A DNA stretch of 6,536 bases, taken from Comamonadaceae bacterium (GTDB taxonomy: Bacteria; Pseudomonadota; Gammaproteobacteria; Burkholderiales; Burkholderiaceae_C). This document shows positions 1-5,789 of the stretch, piece after piece. The position numbers and the translations under genes are program-made. The notes under the pieces were generated by a model. That model had not been told where the DNA came from. It did not search any database and saw only the letters and a list, made by a program, of their open reading frames with translations. The first letter of the stretch is position 1, and each line of letters opens with the position of its first letter. Location of the stretch: NCBI GenBank assembly GCA_947451445.1, contig CANFZJ010000180.1, forward strand, positions 1 through 6,536, given 5' to 3'.

Positions 1-1
1 C

Positions 2-646
2 GCTTTTATGCTGGCGTTGAGCATGATTCCGGTGGCCAATGTGCTGGTCACGATGGCCATCGGACCGTTGATCACCGCGCTGCTGGCGCGCATCTTCCTG
101 GGCCAACGCCTACCGTTGCGCACCTGGCTGGCGATTGCGGTAGCCGGTGTGGGCATCGCTACCATGTACGGTACCCAGTTGCGACTGCAGGGCGGTTCCG
201 GGCAGTGGCTGGGCACGTTGGTAGCGCTGTGTGTACCTGTTGCCGGTGCGGTTAACTGGACGGTGCTGCAGCGCAGCCGCGCCCACGGCGAGGCGATTGA
301 CCTGGTGCCCGCCGTGCTGATGGGAGCGGTGTTGTCCAGCGCGCTGACCCTGCCGCTGGCTTTGCCGTTCCAGGCTACGCCACACGACATGGGGCTGCTG
401 GCCATGCTGGGCGCTGTGCAGCTGGCCATACCTTGTGTGTTGGCCGTGTGGTGTACCCGTGCGCTCAAGGCCCCCGAGGCATCGCTGCTACAGCTGTTGG
501 AAGTGGTATTCGGTATCGCCCTGGCCTGGCTGGGGGCCCATGAAGAGCCTGCTGCGTCCGTGTTGCTGGGGGGCGCCTTGGTGCTGGGCGCGCTGGTGGC
601 GAACGAGTTGCTGGGCTGGTGGCAGCGGAAGGATTCGGCTATTTAA
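2..646 (+). CDS. EamA/DMT-family transporter, 5'-truncated
   Basis: This is the C-terminal two thirds or so of a drug/metabolite-transporter superfamily inner-membrane permease. The reading frame is open back to the first bases of the window, so the real start lies upstream and the first in-frame ATG at position 8 is probably internal. About 214 residues are present; family members are usually near 290-300, so roughly 80 residues and the first membrane helices are missing. Counting from the ATG at 8, hydrophobic segments lie at about 10-30, 38-55, 68-87, 99-120, 127-149, 159-177 and 183-204. The conserved proline after the first segment (P20), the LGQRLPL turn, the glycine-rich VAGVGIA helix, and the second-repeat LLQLLEVVFGIALAWLG helix with E165 are all typical of EamA repeats. 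Substrate cannot be inferred; family members export amino acids, metabolites or drugs. The stop overlaps that of the convergent downstream gene by 8 bases. Confidence 0.88.
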   Translation, partial: AFMLALSMIPVANVLVTMAIGPLITALLARIFLGQRLPLRTWLAIAVAGVGIATMYGTQLRLQGGSGQWLGTLVALCVPVAGAVNWTVLQRSRAHGEAIDLVPAVLMGAVLSSALTLPLALPFQATPHDMGLLAMLGAVQLAIPCVLAVWCTRALKAPEASLLQLLEVVFGIALAWLGAHEEPAASVLLGGALVLGALVANELLGWWQRKDSAI

Positions 647-1151
647 AAGCCAGTCGCTGGCGTTCCACATCGGCCTGTTCGCGTTCCACGTCTTCACGCA
701 GGGCGCGCACCTCGTTTAACGCTTTTTGAAAATTGGCTGCAGCCCGGTCTATGTCTTGGTGCGGGGCCACATACAGGTCGCTACGCGAGTTGACAAACTC
801 TTGCGCCTGGGTGGCGATCTCCCCCGCCAGGTCGGCCTTGGAGTCGGCCATTTTTTGCGACTCTTGCATGTCGATGTCGCCAAAACTACTGGAAAACAAG
901 CCCAGCAGGCCATAGGCCCGGCTCAACTCTGCGGCCAGACGCTGGGCATGGGCGGCTTCGGTTTGTACGGCGCTGGCCGCTGCGACCGCCACGCGGACCT
1001 CCATGTCCCGCAGCATGTCGGCGGTGGCCCGCTGGTCTGCACGTGCTGTGCCTGCGGCCCGGTAGGCCATGTAGGCCAGTAGCGCACAGGCCAGAACGCC
1101 TAAAAAACACAGTACAACGGCAACGAGGGTGAAGATGTGGGCGGTGGTCAT
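639..1151 (-). CDS. Single-pass membrane protein of unknown function with coiled-coil tail
   Basis: A 170-residue protein I do not recognise. Residues about 7-29 form one strongly hydrophobic helix with a very short N-terminus (MTTAHI) before it and arginines after it, consistent with a signal anchor. The rest is polar. Residues 35-80 are alanine- and charge-rich and probably helical. A short segment GLLGLFSSSFGDID (81-94) interrupts this, and the last 35 residues (about 134-168) are a charged amphipathic helix likely to form a coiled coil. The ATG at 1151 keeps the membrane helix complete and the next in-frame ATG would remove it, although no convincing Shine-Dalgarno sequence precedes it. 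The 3' end overlaps the stop of the convergent transporter gene. G/C-ending codons and the clean frame over the full length support a real gene. Function cannot be given. Confidence 0.72.
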   Translation of the reverse strand: MTTAHIFTLVAVVLCFLGVLACALLAYMAYRAAGTARADQRATADMLRDMEVRVAVAAASAVQTEAAHAQRLAAELSRAYGLLGLFSSSFGDIDMQESQKMADSKADLAGEIATQAQEFVNSRSDLYVAPHQDIDRAAANFQKALNEVRALREDVEREQADVERQRLAFK

Positions 1152-1207
1152 GGCGTGCCAGGGTTTTTAAGATTAAAAGTGGCTTTCCGCATATGCAGTC
1201 TGCACAG

Positions 1208-1237
1208 GGTGCTACAAAAAGTGTAGTTCGTAGCACC
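1208..1237. repeat. 8-bp perfect inverted repeat in the malQ/small-gene gap
   Basis: GGTGCTAC at 1208-1215 is exactly complementary to GTAGCACC at 1230-1237, with a 14-base A-rich spacer. It lies in the 112-base gap downstream of malQ and upstream of the membrane-protein gene. Neither side has a T-run directly after the stem, so it is not a canonical intrinsic terminator. It could still end malQ transcripts or stabilise their 3' end, or be a protein-binding site for the next gene. It also looks like the GCTACAAAAA-type short dispersed repeats I associate with Comamonadaceae intergenic regions; that resemblance is from memory and unverified. The rest of the gap holds a GCATATGC palindrome at 1189-1196 and no convincing promoter. 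Confidence 0.45.
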
Positions 1238-1263
1238 ATTGTGGCCTTGTCGCAGAGATTTGG

Positions 1264-2808
1264 CTATGGCTTGTTTTTGCCTTCCGGGTAGGCCGGTAGG
1301 GGCAAACGGCCAAAATCGGTGCGGCGGGATGCGGCCGTGATGTGGGCCAGGGTTTGGGCCATGTCACCACTTACCCAGTCCCATTTGAAGCGCCAGGTCC
1401 AGCAGCCCACCGTACCGGGCGTGTTCATGCGGTGGCGACCGTCCAGGCCCAGCACGTCCTGAAACTGGCAGATGGCATGGTTGGCCACCGACTGGGCGCA
1501 GGCCCGCACCATGGCCCAGTGCACGTCGGGTCCGGTGGTGTGCAGGTACTCGCCGGCGTAGGCGCGTTCGCGGTCAGTGCAGTCGGCCCACCAGCCTTGT
1601 ACGGTGTCGTTGTCGTGCGTACCGCTGTAGACCACGGTGTCGCGCTCGTAGTTGTGCGGCAAAAAGCCGTTGCCCGCATCGTCGGAGAACGCAAACTGCA
1701 AGATGCGCATGCCGGGGAAGCCCGCGCGTTGGCGCAGTGCGTTCACCTCGTCGGTGATGACGCCCAGGTCTTCGGCAATGATGGGCAGCTTGCCCAGCGC
1801 CTTCTCAATAGCGGCGAACAGGTCGTAGTCTGGCCCGGGCATCCAGCGGCCTTTGACGGCGGTGGGCTCGCTGGCCGGAATCTCCCAGTAGCCCACAAAG
1901 CCGCGAAAGTGGTCGATACGTACCACGTCGGCCAGAGTGAGCTGACGCTTCACGCGCTCGATCCACCAAGCGTAGCCGTCGGCCTTCATGGCCGCCCAGT
2001 TGTACAGCGGGTTGCCCCAGCGCTGGCCGGTCTCGGAGAAAAAGTCGGGCGGCACACCGGCGATGACCAGCGGGTTGCCGGTGGCGTCCAGTTCGTACAG
2101 GTCGGGGCGCGACCAGCAATCACTGGAATGGTGCGCGATGAAGATGGGCAGGTCGCCCACCATGTGGACACCCTTGCCATTGGCGTAGGCTTTGAGCTGC
2201 TTCCACTGCACGTCAAACTGCCACTGCACAAAGCCCCAAAAGCCGATTTCTGCGGCATGTTGGGTGCGGGCTGCTGCCAGTGCCGCCGGGTCGCGGGCGG
2301 CTAGTTTGGCGGGCCACTGTGGCCACAGCGCCGGGCTGTGGGCCTGGTCCAGTGCCATGAACAGGGTGTAGTCGCCGACCCAGCTGGCTTCGGCTGCCAG
2401 CCAGTCGGCAAAGGCGGTGTGGTCGCCTGCCGTGCCAGATGTTTGGAACCCGGCAAAGGCTTCGCGCAGTTTTTGCAGACGCCAGGGAATCAGCTGGCCG
2501 AAGTTGATTTTTTCGTCGTCAAACTGGGCTTGCAGCGCGTCGGCGCGGATCCAGCCACGCTCCCGCAGCGGTTCAAACGCCACCAGCAGCGGGTTACCCG
2601 CAAAGGCCGAGCTGCCCATGTACGGTGAATCGCCAGGGCCAATCGGGCCCAGCGGCAGGGTTTGCCACAGCGACTGGCCTGCGGTGTGCAGCCAGTCCAC
2701 AAAGTAATAGGCGTTAGGCCCGAAGTCGCCGCAGCCGTGCGGGCCGGGCAGGGAAGTGGGGTGCAGCAAAACACCGGAGGTGCGTTGGTTTAAAAGATCA
2801 GAACTCAT
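1264..2808 (-). CDS. malQ: 4-alpha-glucanotransferase (amylomaltase, GH77)
   Basis: Cytoplasmic disproportionating enzyme: it transfers alpha-1,4-glucan segments between maltodextrins, releasing glucose and building longer chains for phosphorylase or glycogen metabolism. The product from the ATG at 2808 is 514 residues, the compact form typical of Thermus-type amylomaltases (about 500) rather than the near-700-residue enterobacterial MalQ. The N-terminus SGVLLHPTSLPGPHGCGDFG (11-30) is the family hallmark. The three expected acidic catalytic residues are visible: D299 in VRIDHFRG (nucleophile), E346 in IIAEDLGV (acid/base) and D399 in SGTHDNDT (transition-state stabiliser). GVPPDFFSETGQRWGNPLYNW (251-271) is the conserved substrate-site stretch. 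The frame stays open upstream to 3018, but that would overlap the GH13 gene by 182 bases and adds no family sequence, so 2808 is preferred. The Shine-Dalgarno is weak. It sits 28 bases after the GH13 gene and is almost certainly co-transcribed with it. Confidence 0.96.
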   Translation of the reverse strand: MSSDLLNQRTSGVLLHPTSLPGPHGCGDFGPNAYYFVDWLHTAGQSLWQTLPLGPIGPGDSPYMGSSAFAGNPLLVAFEPLRERGWIRADALQAQFDDEKINFGQLIPWRLQKLREAFAGFQTSGTAGDHTAFADWLAAEASWVGDYTLFMALDQAHSPALWPQWPAKLAARDPAALAAARTQHAAEIGFWGFVQWQFDVQWKQLKAYANGKGVHMVGDLPIFIAHHSSDCWSRPDLYELDATGNPLVIAGVPPDFFSETGQRWGNPLYNWAAMKADGYAWWIERVKRQLTLADVVRIDHFRGFVGYWEIPASEPTAVKGRWMPGPDYDLFAAIEKALGKLPIIAEDLGVITDEVNALRQRAGFPGMRILQFAFSDDAGNGFLPHNYERDTVVYSGTHDNDTVQGWWADCTDRERAYAGEYLHTTGPDVHWAMVRACAQSVANHAICQFQDVLGLDGRHRMNTPGTVGCWTWRFKWDWVSGDMAQTLAHITAASRRTDFGRLPLPAYPEGKNKP

Positions 2809-2836
2809 GGGGTGTCCATCAAAAAAAGGTGAAAGC

Positions 2837-4531
2837 TCAGGCGGCAAACCAGCTAAAGCCCTTGGCAGGCAGGGTGAGCACGCCGCGTGCCAGGTCATGG
2901 GTGCCGTAGACCAGACGCCAGTGGGTGTTGGACACACCTGCGGGCAGATCCACATGCACGGTGGTATCGGACAGGTTTTGTACCACCAACACCTGCTGTT
3001 CTGCCGTGCCACGCACATAGGCCAGCACCCGGTCGTCCAGCGTGGTCAGCGGCTGGAAGTTGCCGCCCGACAGTGCCGGGTGGGCGCGGCGCACCGCCAG
3101 CATGTTGCGCACTTCCGAATGCACGCGGGCAGCCAGCGTAGCGGGGTCGGCCAGGGCCGCGTCCACCGCTGGCCAGTCCACCGCGCCGCGCACCCGGTAG
3201 CGGGCGTCCTGGTAACCGGTCAGGGCCTCCTGGTCGCGCTGGAACTGGTCGTCGTTGGGCTTGGCGAATTCGTCTCCGTAGAAGATCACCGGCGTGCCCA
3301 GCAGGGTGAAGCTGATGCTGAAGGCCAATTGGATGGCCGCCGGGTCGCTTTTGAACAGGTCGACCAGGCGCGACGCAATGCCTTCACCCTGGCGGAAGTC
3401 CCATTCGGGCTGCAGGCAGTAGGCGGCGTGGATGGTCTTGCGTTCTTCGGGGGTGACCATCTCCAACGTCAGCTCGTCGTGGCAGCGCAGGAACGAGAAC
3501 CAGCCACAGTCGCCCGGAATGTCGGGCGTGAAGTGGGTCGATAGAGTGTCGAAAATCGGCTTGGCCGAGCTTTGTGCCAACGCCAGGTAGATGCGCGGCA
3601 TCACCGGGAAGTGGTAGGCCGCCTGGCATTCGTCGCTGTCGCCAAAATAGGTCACTACCTCGGCGGGCGGCTGGCAAGCTTCGGCCAGCAAGATGGTGCC
3701 GGGGCGCACGGTGTCCAGCATGGCGCGGAAAAACTTGACGATGGCGTGCGTGCCAGGCAGGTTTTCGCAGATCGTGCCCTCTTCCTTCCACAGGTAGGGA
3801 ATCGCGTCCGCGCGGAAGCCGTCCACCCCCTGCGCCACCCAGAACAGCAGCACGCGGCACATGGCCAGCAGCACCTCGGGATTGCGGTAGTTCAGGTCGG
3901 GCTGCGAGTCGAAGAAGCGGTGGAAGAAGTAGGTGTCGGGCGCCTCGGGTAATGGATGCCAGTTGCTGGGCATCATGCCTTTGAAGATGATGCGTGCCTC
4001 TTGGTACTTCTCGGTGCTGTTGCTCCAGATGAAGTAGTCGCGGTAGGGGTTGTCTGCCCCCTTGCGGGCTTCTTTGAACCAGTGGTGCTGGTCGGAGCAG
4101 TGGTTCATGGCCACGTCGAAGATTACCCGGATGTTGCGGCGATGCGCCTCGGCCAGAAATTCGGCAAACATGCCCTGGGCCGCCGCGTCGCTGCCGCCCA
4201 CCAGCTCGCTGCGCACCTTTTGGTAGTCGCTGATGTCAAAACCTGCGTCGCGCATGGGCGAATCCAGGATCGGCAGCAGCCACAGGCAGGTCACGCCCAG
4301 GTCTTGCAAATAGGCCAGGCGCTGCGTCAGGCCCTTGAAGTCTTTGTTGAACAGATCGACGTACAGCGAATACACCACCACGTCCTTGAACCAGGTGGCG
4401 GGCGGTGGCGGGGCGGCATGGGCGGCGGCCTGCTGCAGCTCGGCCAGAAATGCGTCCAGCTTGTCGCCGTATTGGTCTTGGTAAAGCTGTTGCCACAGCG
4501 AGCGCATTTTGCTTGGCAGGGAGGACGGCAT
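2837..4531 (-). CDS. GH13 alpha-amylase-family enzyme, trehalose-synthase-like
   Basis: A 564-residue cytoplasmic (no signal peptide) glycoside hydrolase family 13 protein acting on alpha-glucosides such as maltose or maltodextrins. An N-terminal helical leader (1-45) precedes the (beta/alpha)8 barrel starting at WFKDVVVYSLYVDLF. All four GH13 regions are present: DVAMNH (D139, N143, H144), GFRADAIPYL (nucleophile D242), LLAEA (acid/base E284) and FLRCHDELTLEM (H351, D352). A beta-sandwich C-terminal domain follows from about 490. The stretches CENLPGTH, YFGDSDEC, YHFPVMPR and HDELTLEMVT closely recall trehalose synthase (maltose glucosyltransferase, GH13_16). However, the later TreS signatures (an RRRLAPL-type stretch and a DRNGVRTPMQW-type stretch) are absent, and no maltokinase domain is fused. 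It may therefore be a hydrolase or transglycosidase rather than an isomerase. The start at 4531 is supported by GGAG 8 bases upstream. It is the first gene of an operon with malQ and probably operator-controlled. Confidence 0.9.
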   Translation of the reverse strand: MPSSLPSKMRSLWQQLYQDQYGDKLDAFLAELQQAAAHAAPPPPATWFKDVVVYSLYVDLFNKDFKGLTQRLAYLQDLGVTCLWLLPILDSPMRDAGFDISDYQKVRSELVGGSDAAAQGMFAEFLAEAHRRNIRVIFDVAMNHCSDQHHWFKEARKGADNPYRDYFIWSNSTEKYQEARIIFKGMMPSNWHPLPEAPDTYFFHRFFDSQPDLNYRNPEVLLAMCRVLLFWVAQGVDGFRADAIPYLWKEEGTICENLPGTHAIVKFFRAMLDTVRPGTILLAEACQPPAEVVTYFGDSDECQAAYHFPVMPRIYLALAQSSAKPIFDTLSTHFTPDIPGDCGWFSFLRCHDELTLEMVTPEERKTIHAAYCLQPEWDFRQGEGIASRLVDLFKSDPAAIQLAFSISFTLLGTPVIFYGDEFAKPNDDQFQRDQEALTGYQDARYRVRGAVDWPAVDAALADPATLAARVHSEVRNMLAVRRAHPALSGGNFQPLTTLDDRVLAYVRGTAEQQVLVVQNLSDTTVHVDLPAGVSNTHWRLVYGTHDLARGVLTLPAKGFSWFAA

Positions 4532-4539
4532 AGACGGGT

Positions 4540-4543
4540 CTCC
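4540..4543 (-). promoter_or_regulatory. Ribosome binding site of the GH13 gene
   Basis: Minus-strand GGAG lies 8 bases before the ATG at 4531 and fixes the start choice over the ATG eight codons further in, which has no such motif. It overlaps the edge of the operator-like palindrome at 4542-4555, so a bound repressor would sit on the DNA coding for the start of translation. Confidence 0.65.
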
Positions 4544-4555
4544 AAAGCGCTTTGG
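4542..4555. promoter_or_regulatory. LacI/GalR-type operator-like palindrome, proximal
   Basis: CCAAAGCGCTTTGG is a perfect 14-bp palindrome centred on CG, the form expected for LacI/GalR-family operators, many of which control maltose, alpha-glucoside or other sugar genes. It lies in the leader of the GH13-malQ operon, just upstream of the start codon. The position, symmetry and second partial copy at 4588-4597 support a regulator site; no regulator gene is in the window. Confidence 0.6.
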
Positions 4556-4587
4556 GGCGCAGGTTTTTTAAAAAGTAGAGGACGATT

Positions 4588-4597
4588 CAAAGCGCTT
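4588..4597. promoter_or_regulatory. LacI/GalR-type operator-like site, distal
   Basis: CAAAGCGCTT repeats ten bases of the proximal palindrome exactly, and contains the symmetric core AAGCGCTT (4590-4597). The right flank (GCGG) departs from symmetry, so it would be the weaker site. The centres of the two sites are 45 bases apart, which is short but compatible with cooperative or looping binding. Confidence 0.5.
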
Positions 4598-4613
4598 GCG
4601 GCGCTCGGCGAAG

Positions 4614-4619
4614 ATTGTA
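4614..4619 (-). promoter_or_regulatory. Possible -10 element of the GH13-malQ operon
   Basis: On the minus strand TACAAT matches the sigma-70 -10 consensus at five of six bases. No recognisable -35 lies 16-18 bases upstream (that stretch is C-rich). If used, transcription would start near 4607, placing the distal operator-like site at about +10 to +20, a typical repression position. An AT-rich stretch between the two operators (4564-4574) is an alternative location for the -10. Confidence 0.3.
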
Positions 4620-4624
4620 CGGTT

Positions 4625-4644
4625 GCCCCCGTGCTACCGGGGGC
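4625..4644. repeat. GC-rich hairpin in the divergent intergenic region
   Basis: GCCCCCG (4625-4631) pairs perfectly with CGGGGGC (4638-4644) across a 6-base loop. It is in the 189-base gap between the divergent GH13 and J-like genes. There is no T-run on either side, so it is not an intrinsic terminator. It may insulate the two promoters or have no role. Confidence 0.4.
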
Positions 4645-4662
4645 GGGTTGTTCCTAGGAGCG

Positions 4663-4690
4663 CCCGAATTCCAGCCGCCGCGCCCCATGG
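4663..4690 (+). promoter_or_regulatory. Possible sigma-32 (heat-shock) promoter for the J-like gene
   Basis: CCCGAA at 4663-4668 (four of six with CTTGAA) is separated by 14 bases from CCCCATGG at 4683-4690 (seven of eight with CCCCATNT). Start of transcription would fall near 4697, just before the GGAG at 4704-4707 and the ATG at 4721. The match is suggestive because the gene is of J-protein type, but the -35 is degenerate and C-rich motifs are common at this GC content. Confidence 0.3.
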
Positions 4691-4720
4691 TGGGAAAGCA
4701 ACGGGAGCGTGTAAAGTTGT

Positions 4721-5713
4721 ATGGCGTATTTTTCAATGCTGCAGCTCCAGTACCTCCGTATGACCCGTAAAAAATCCCTCTACGAAATCCTGCAAGTCGC
4801 CCCGGATGCGTCGTATGCCGAAGTGCGCGCGGCCCACCAGCGCTTGCTGCAGGCGCTGGATACGTCGCAGCCTGCGCTGGACCCAGACAGTTACAAACTG
4901 CAGCAACGTTTGCTCCAGGTGGCATGGAGCACGCTGTCCAACCCCCAATCGCGCGATGCCTACGATGCCAGCCTGGCCGTGCGCCAGGAGCCTGTGGCGG
5001 CCAGCCCGGCCTTGGCTTTGGTGCCCATGCAGCCGCCAGCCGAGGCCGTCCATTTGCGTGCTGACGCCATGCTGCTGCGGGCTGAGGCGATGGCGTTGCG
5101 GGCCGACGCCCTGGGGCTGCGGGCCGATGCGGCAATCCCGTCGCTGGCGTCCAGCACTGCGTTCACCCGCGCTGCAGTGCTGCCCGCCGCCACGGGGCTA
5201 GGGTCGTCGCTACGGCGGATTTTGTTAGCACTGGGGGCCGCAACCGCCATGGCGGCTGCATTCAAGCTGGTTTTTTTGTTGTGGGCCCCTAGCCCGCTGG
5301 CGGTGAACAGTGCCGCCCGCCAGCAGGCAGAAGACAAAACCTTTTTGCAGGAGTACTACCAAACTTACGGCGTGCGGCCCGCCAGCCGTGCCGAGGCCGC
5401 TGCGCTGGACGCAGAGCGTCTGAGTAAGCAAGACGCCCAAAAAGCGGTGCTGGCGGCGCAGAGTGCGCAACGCAAGGCGGCAGATAGCGAGAGAAAATTC
5501 GAGGAAGAATCCCGTCGGCGCGGCGAACAAGTCTCTACCGAACTGCAGTACGCCGAAGAAAAGGCCCGCATGGCCGCGCAAGAAGAAGAGCGTAGACAGC
5601 GCTACGACCGAGAAACGGAACGGGCCCGCGCCGAAGACGCCGAACGCAGGCGCACCCAGGCCCAGCAGGCCGAGTGGCAGCGCACCCTGTCTAGAGGCAG
5701 CAGCTACCGTTGA
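4721..5713 (+). CDS. HPD-less J-like membrane protein with heptad repeats and coiled coil
   Basis: A 330-residue protein with several parts. Residues 19-84 (SLYEILQVAPDAS, then RAAHQRLLQ, then LSNPQSRDAYDAS) have the helix I, II and IV pattern of a J domain. The loop that should carry His-Pro-Asp reads ALDTSQPALD, so it should not stimulate an Hsp70 as a normal J-protein does. Residues 111-138 are four tandem heptads of the type xLRADAx. Residues about 166-188 are a single membrane helix. Residues about 222-320 are a long Arg/Glu/Ala-rich coiled coil. It probably acts as a membrane-anchored scaffold or adaptor; this is inference. The start is uncertain: ATG 4721 has GGAG 13 bases upstream, while ATG 4760 begins just before the J-like region but lacks a Shine-Dalgarno. 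It is followed by a terminator and then by a second J-protein gene that looks paralogous in the J region. Confidence 0.8.
   Translation: MAYFSMLQLQYLRMTRKKSLYEILQVAPDASYAEVRAAHQRLLQALDTSQPALDPDSYKLQQRLLQVAWSTLSNPQSRDAYDASLAVRQEPVAASPALALVPMQPPAEAVHLRADAMLLRAEAMALRADALGLRADAAIPSLASSTAFTRAAVLPAATGLGSSLRRILLALGAATAMAAAFKLVFLLWAPSPLAVNSAARQQAEDKTFLQEYYQTYGVRPASRAEAAALDAERLSKQDAQKAVLAAQSAQRKAADSERKFEEESRRRGEQVSTELQYAEEKARMAAQEEERRQRYDRETERARAEDAERRRTQAQQAEWQRTLSRGSSYR
5051..5134 (+). repeat. Four tandem 21-bp coding repeats (xLRADAx heptads)
   Basis: The units HLRADAM, LLRAEAM, ALRADAL and GLRADAA are encoded by consecutive 21-base blocks at 5051-5071, 5072-5092, 5093-5113 and 5114-5134. The DNA copies differ mainly at third codon positions, so the protein pattern is being kept while the DNA has drifted. 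A helix with this pattern would show a regular Leu/Ala face and an Arg/Asp face. Confidence 0.85.
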
Positions 5714-5762
5714 CTTTCATGGATTCGACGGCGAAGCCGACCCGAAGCATGAAAGTTTTTTT
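5713..5762 (+). terminator. Rho-independent terminator after the HPD-less J-like gene
   Basis: ACTTTCATG at 5713-5721 pairs exactly with CATGAAAGT at 5748-5756. Inside the arms, TTCG/CGAA and CGGC/GCCG around a GAA loop extend the stem with small bulges. The stem runs straight into seven T residues (5756-5762). The first base of the stem is the last base of the upstream stop codon. Reading the minus strand, no T-run follows the stem, so it acts in the plus direction only. The next J-protein gene starts only 27 bases after the T-run, so it may work as an attenuator between the two genes. Confidence 0.82.
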
Positions 5763-5789
5763 CACGTTACCCCCGCGTCTACCCGTGCC

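Noticed and set aside
1342..2304. A 320-codon plus-strand open frame inside malQ
   Set aside because: It is antisense to a strongly conserved GH77 gene with intact catalytic motifs, and its product is His/Gly/Val-rich low-information sequence typical of a GC-rich shadow frame.
2809..3018. A 70-residue N-terminal extension of malQ
   Set aside because: It overlaps the 3' end of the GH13 gene, is not like any GH77 N-terminus, and the ATG at 2808 sits just before the conserved start of the family.
2756..3544. A 262-codon plus-strand open frame across the malQ/GH13 junction
   Set aside because: It covers the junction of two well-supported minus-strand genes and shows no recognisable domain.
4625..4644. 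The GC-rich hairpin read as an intrinsic terminator
   Set aside because: No T-run follows on either strand, and both flanking genes point away from it, so no transcript needs ending there.
3956..4657. A 233-codon plus-strand open frame antisense to the GH13 start
   Set aside because: It is a shadow of the GH13 coding region and runs through the operator region; no domain or credible start was seen.
4687..4770. A 27-codon small ORF starting within the CCATGG upstream of the J-like gene
   Set aside because: It has no ribosome binding site, overlaps the likely start of the J-like gene, and its ATG is better explained as part of the possible sigma-32 -10 element.
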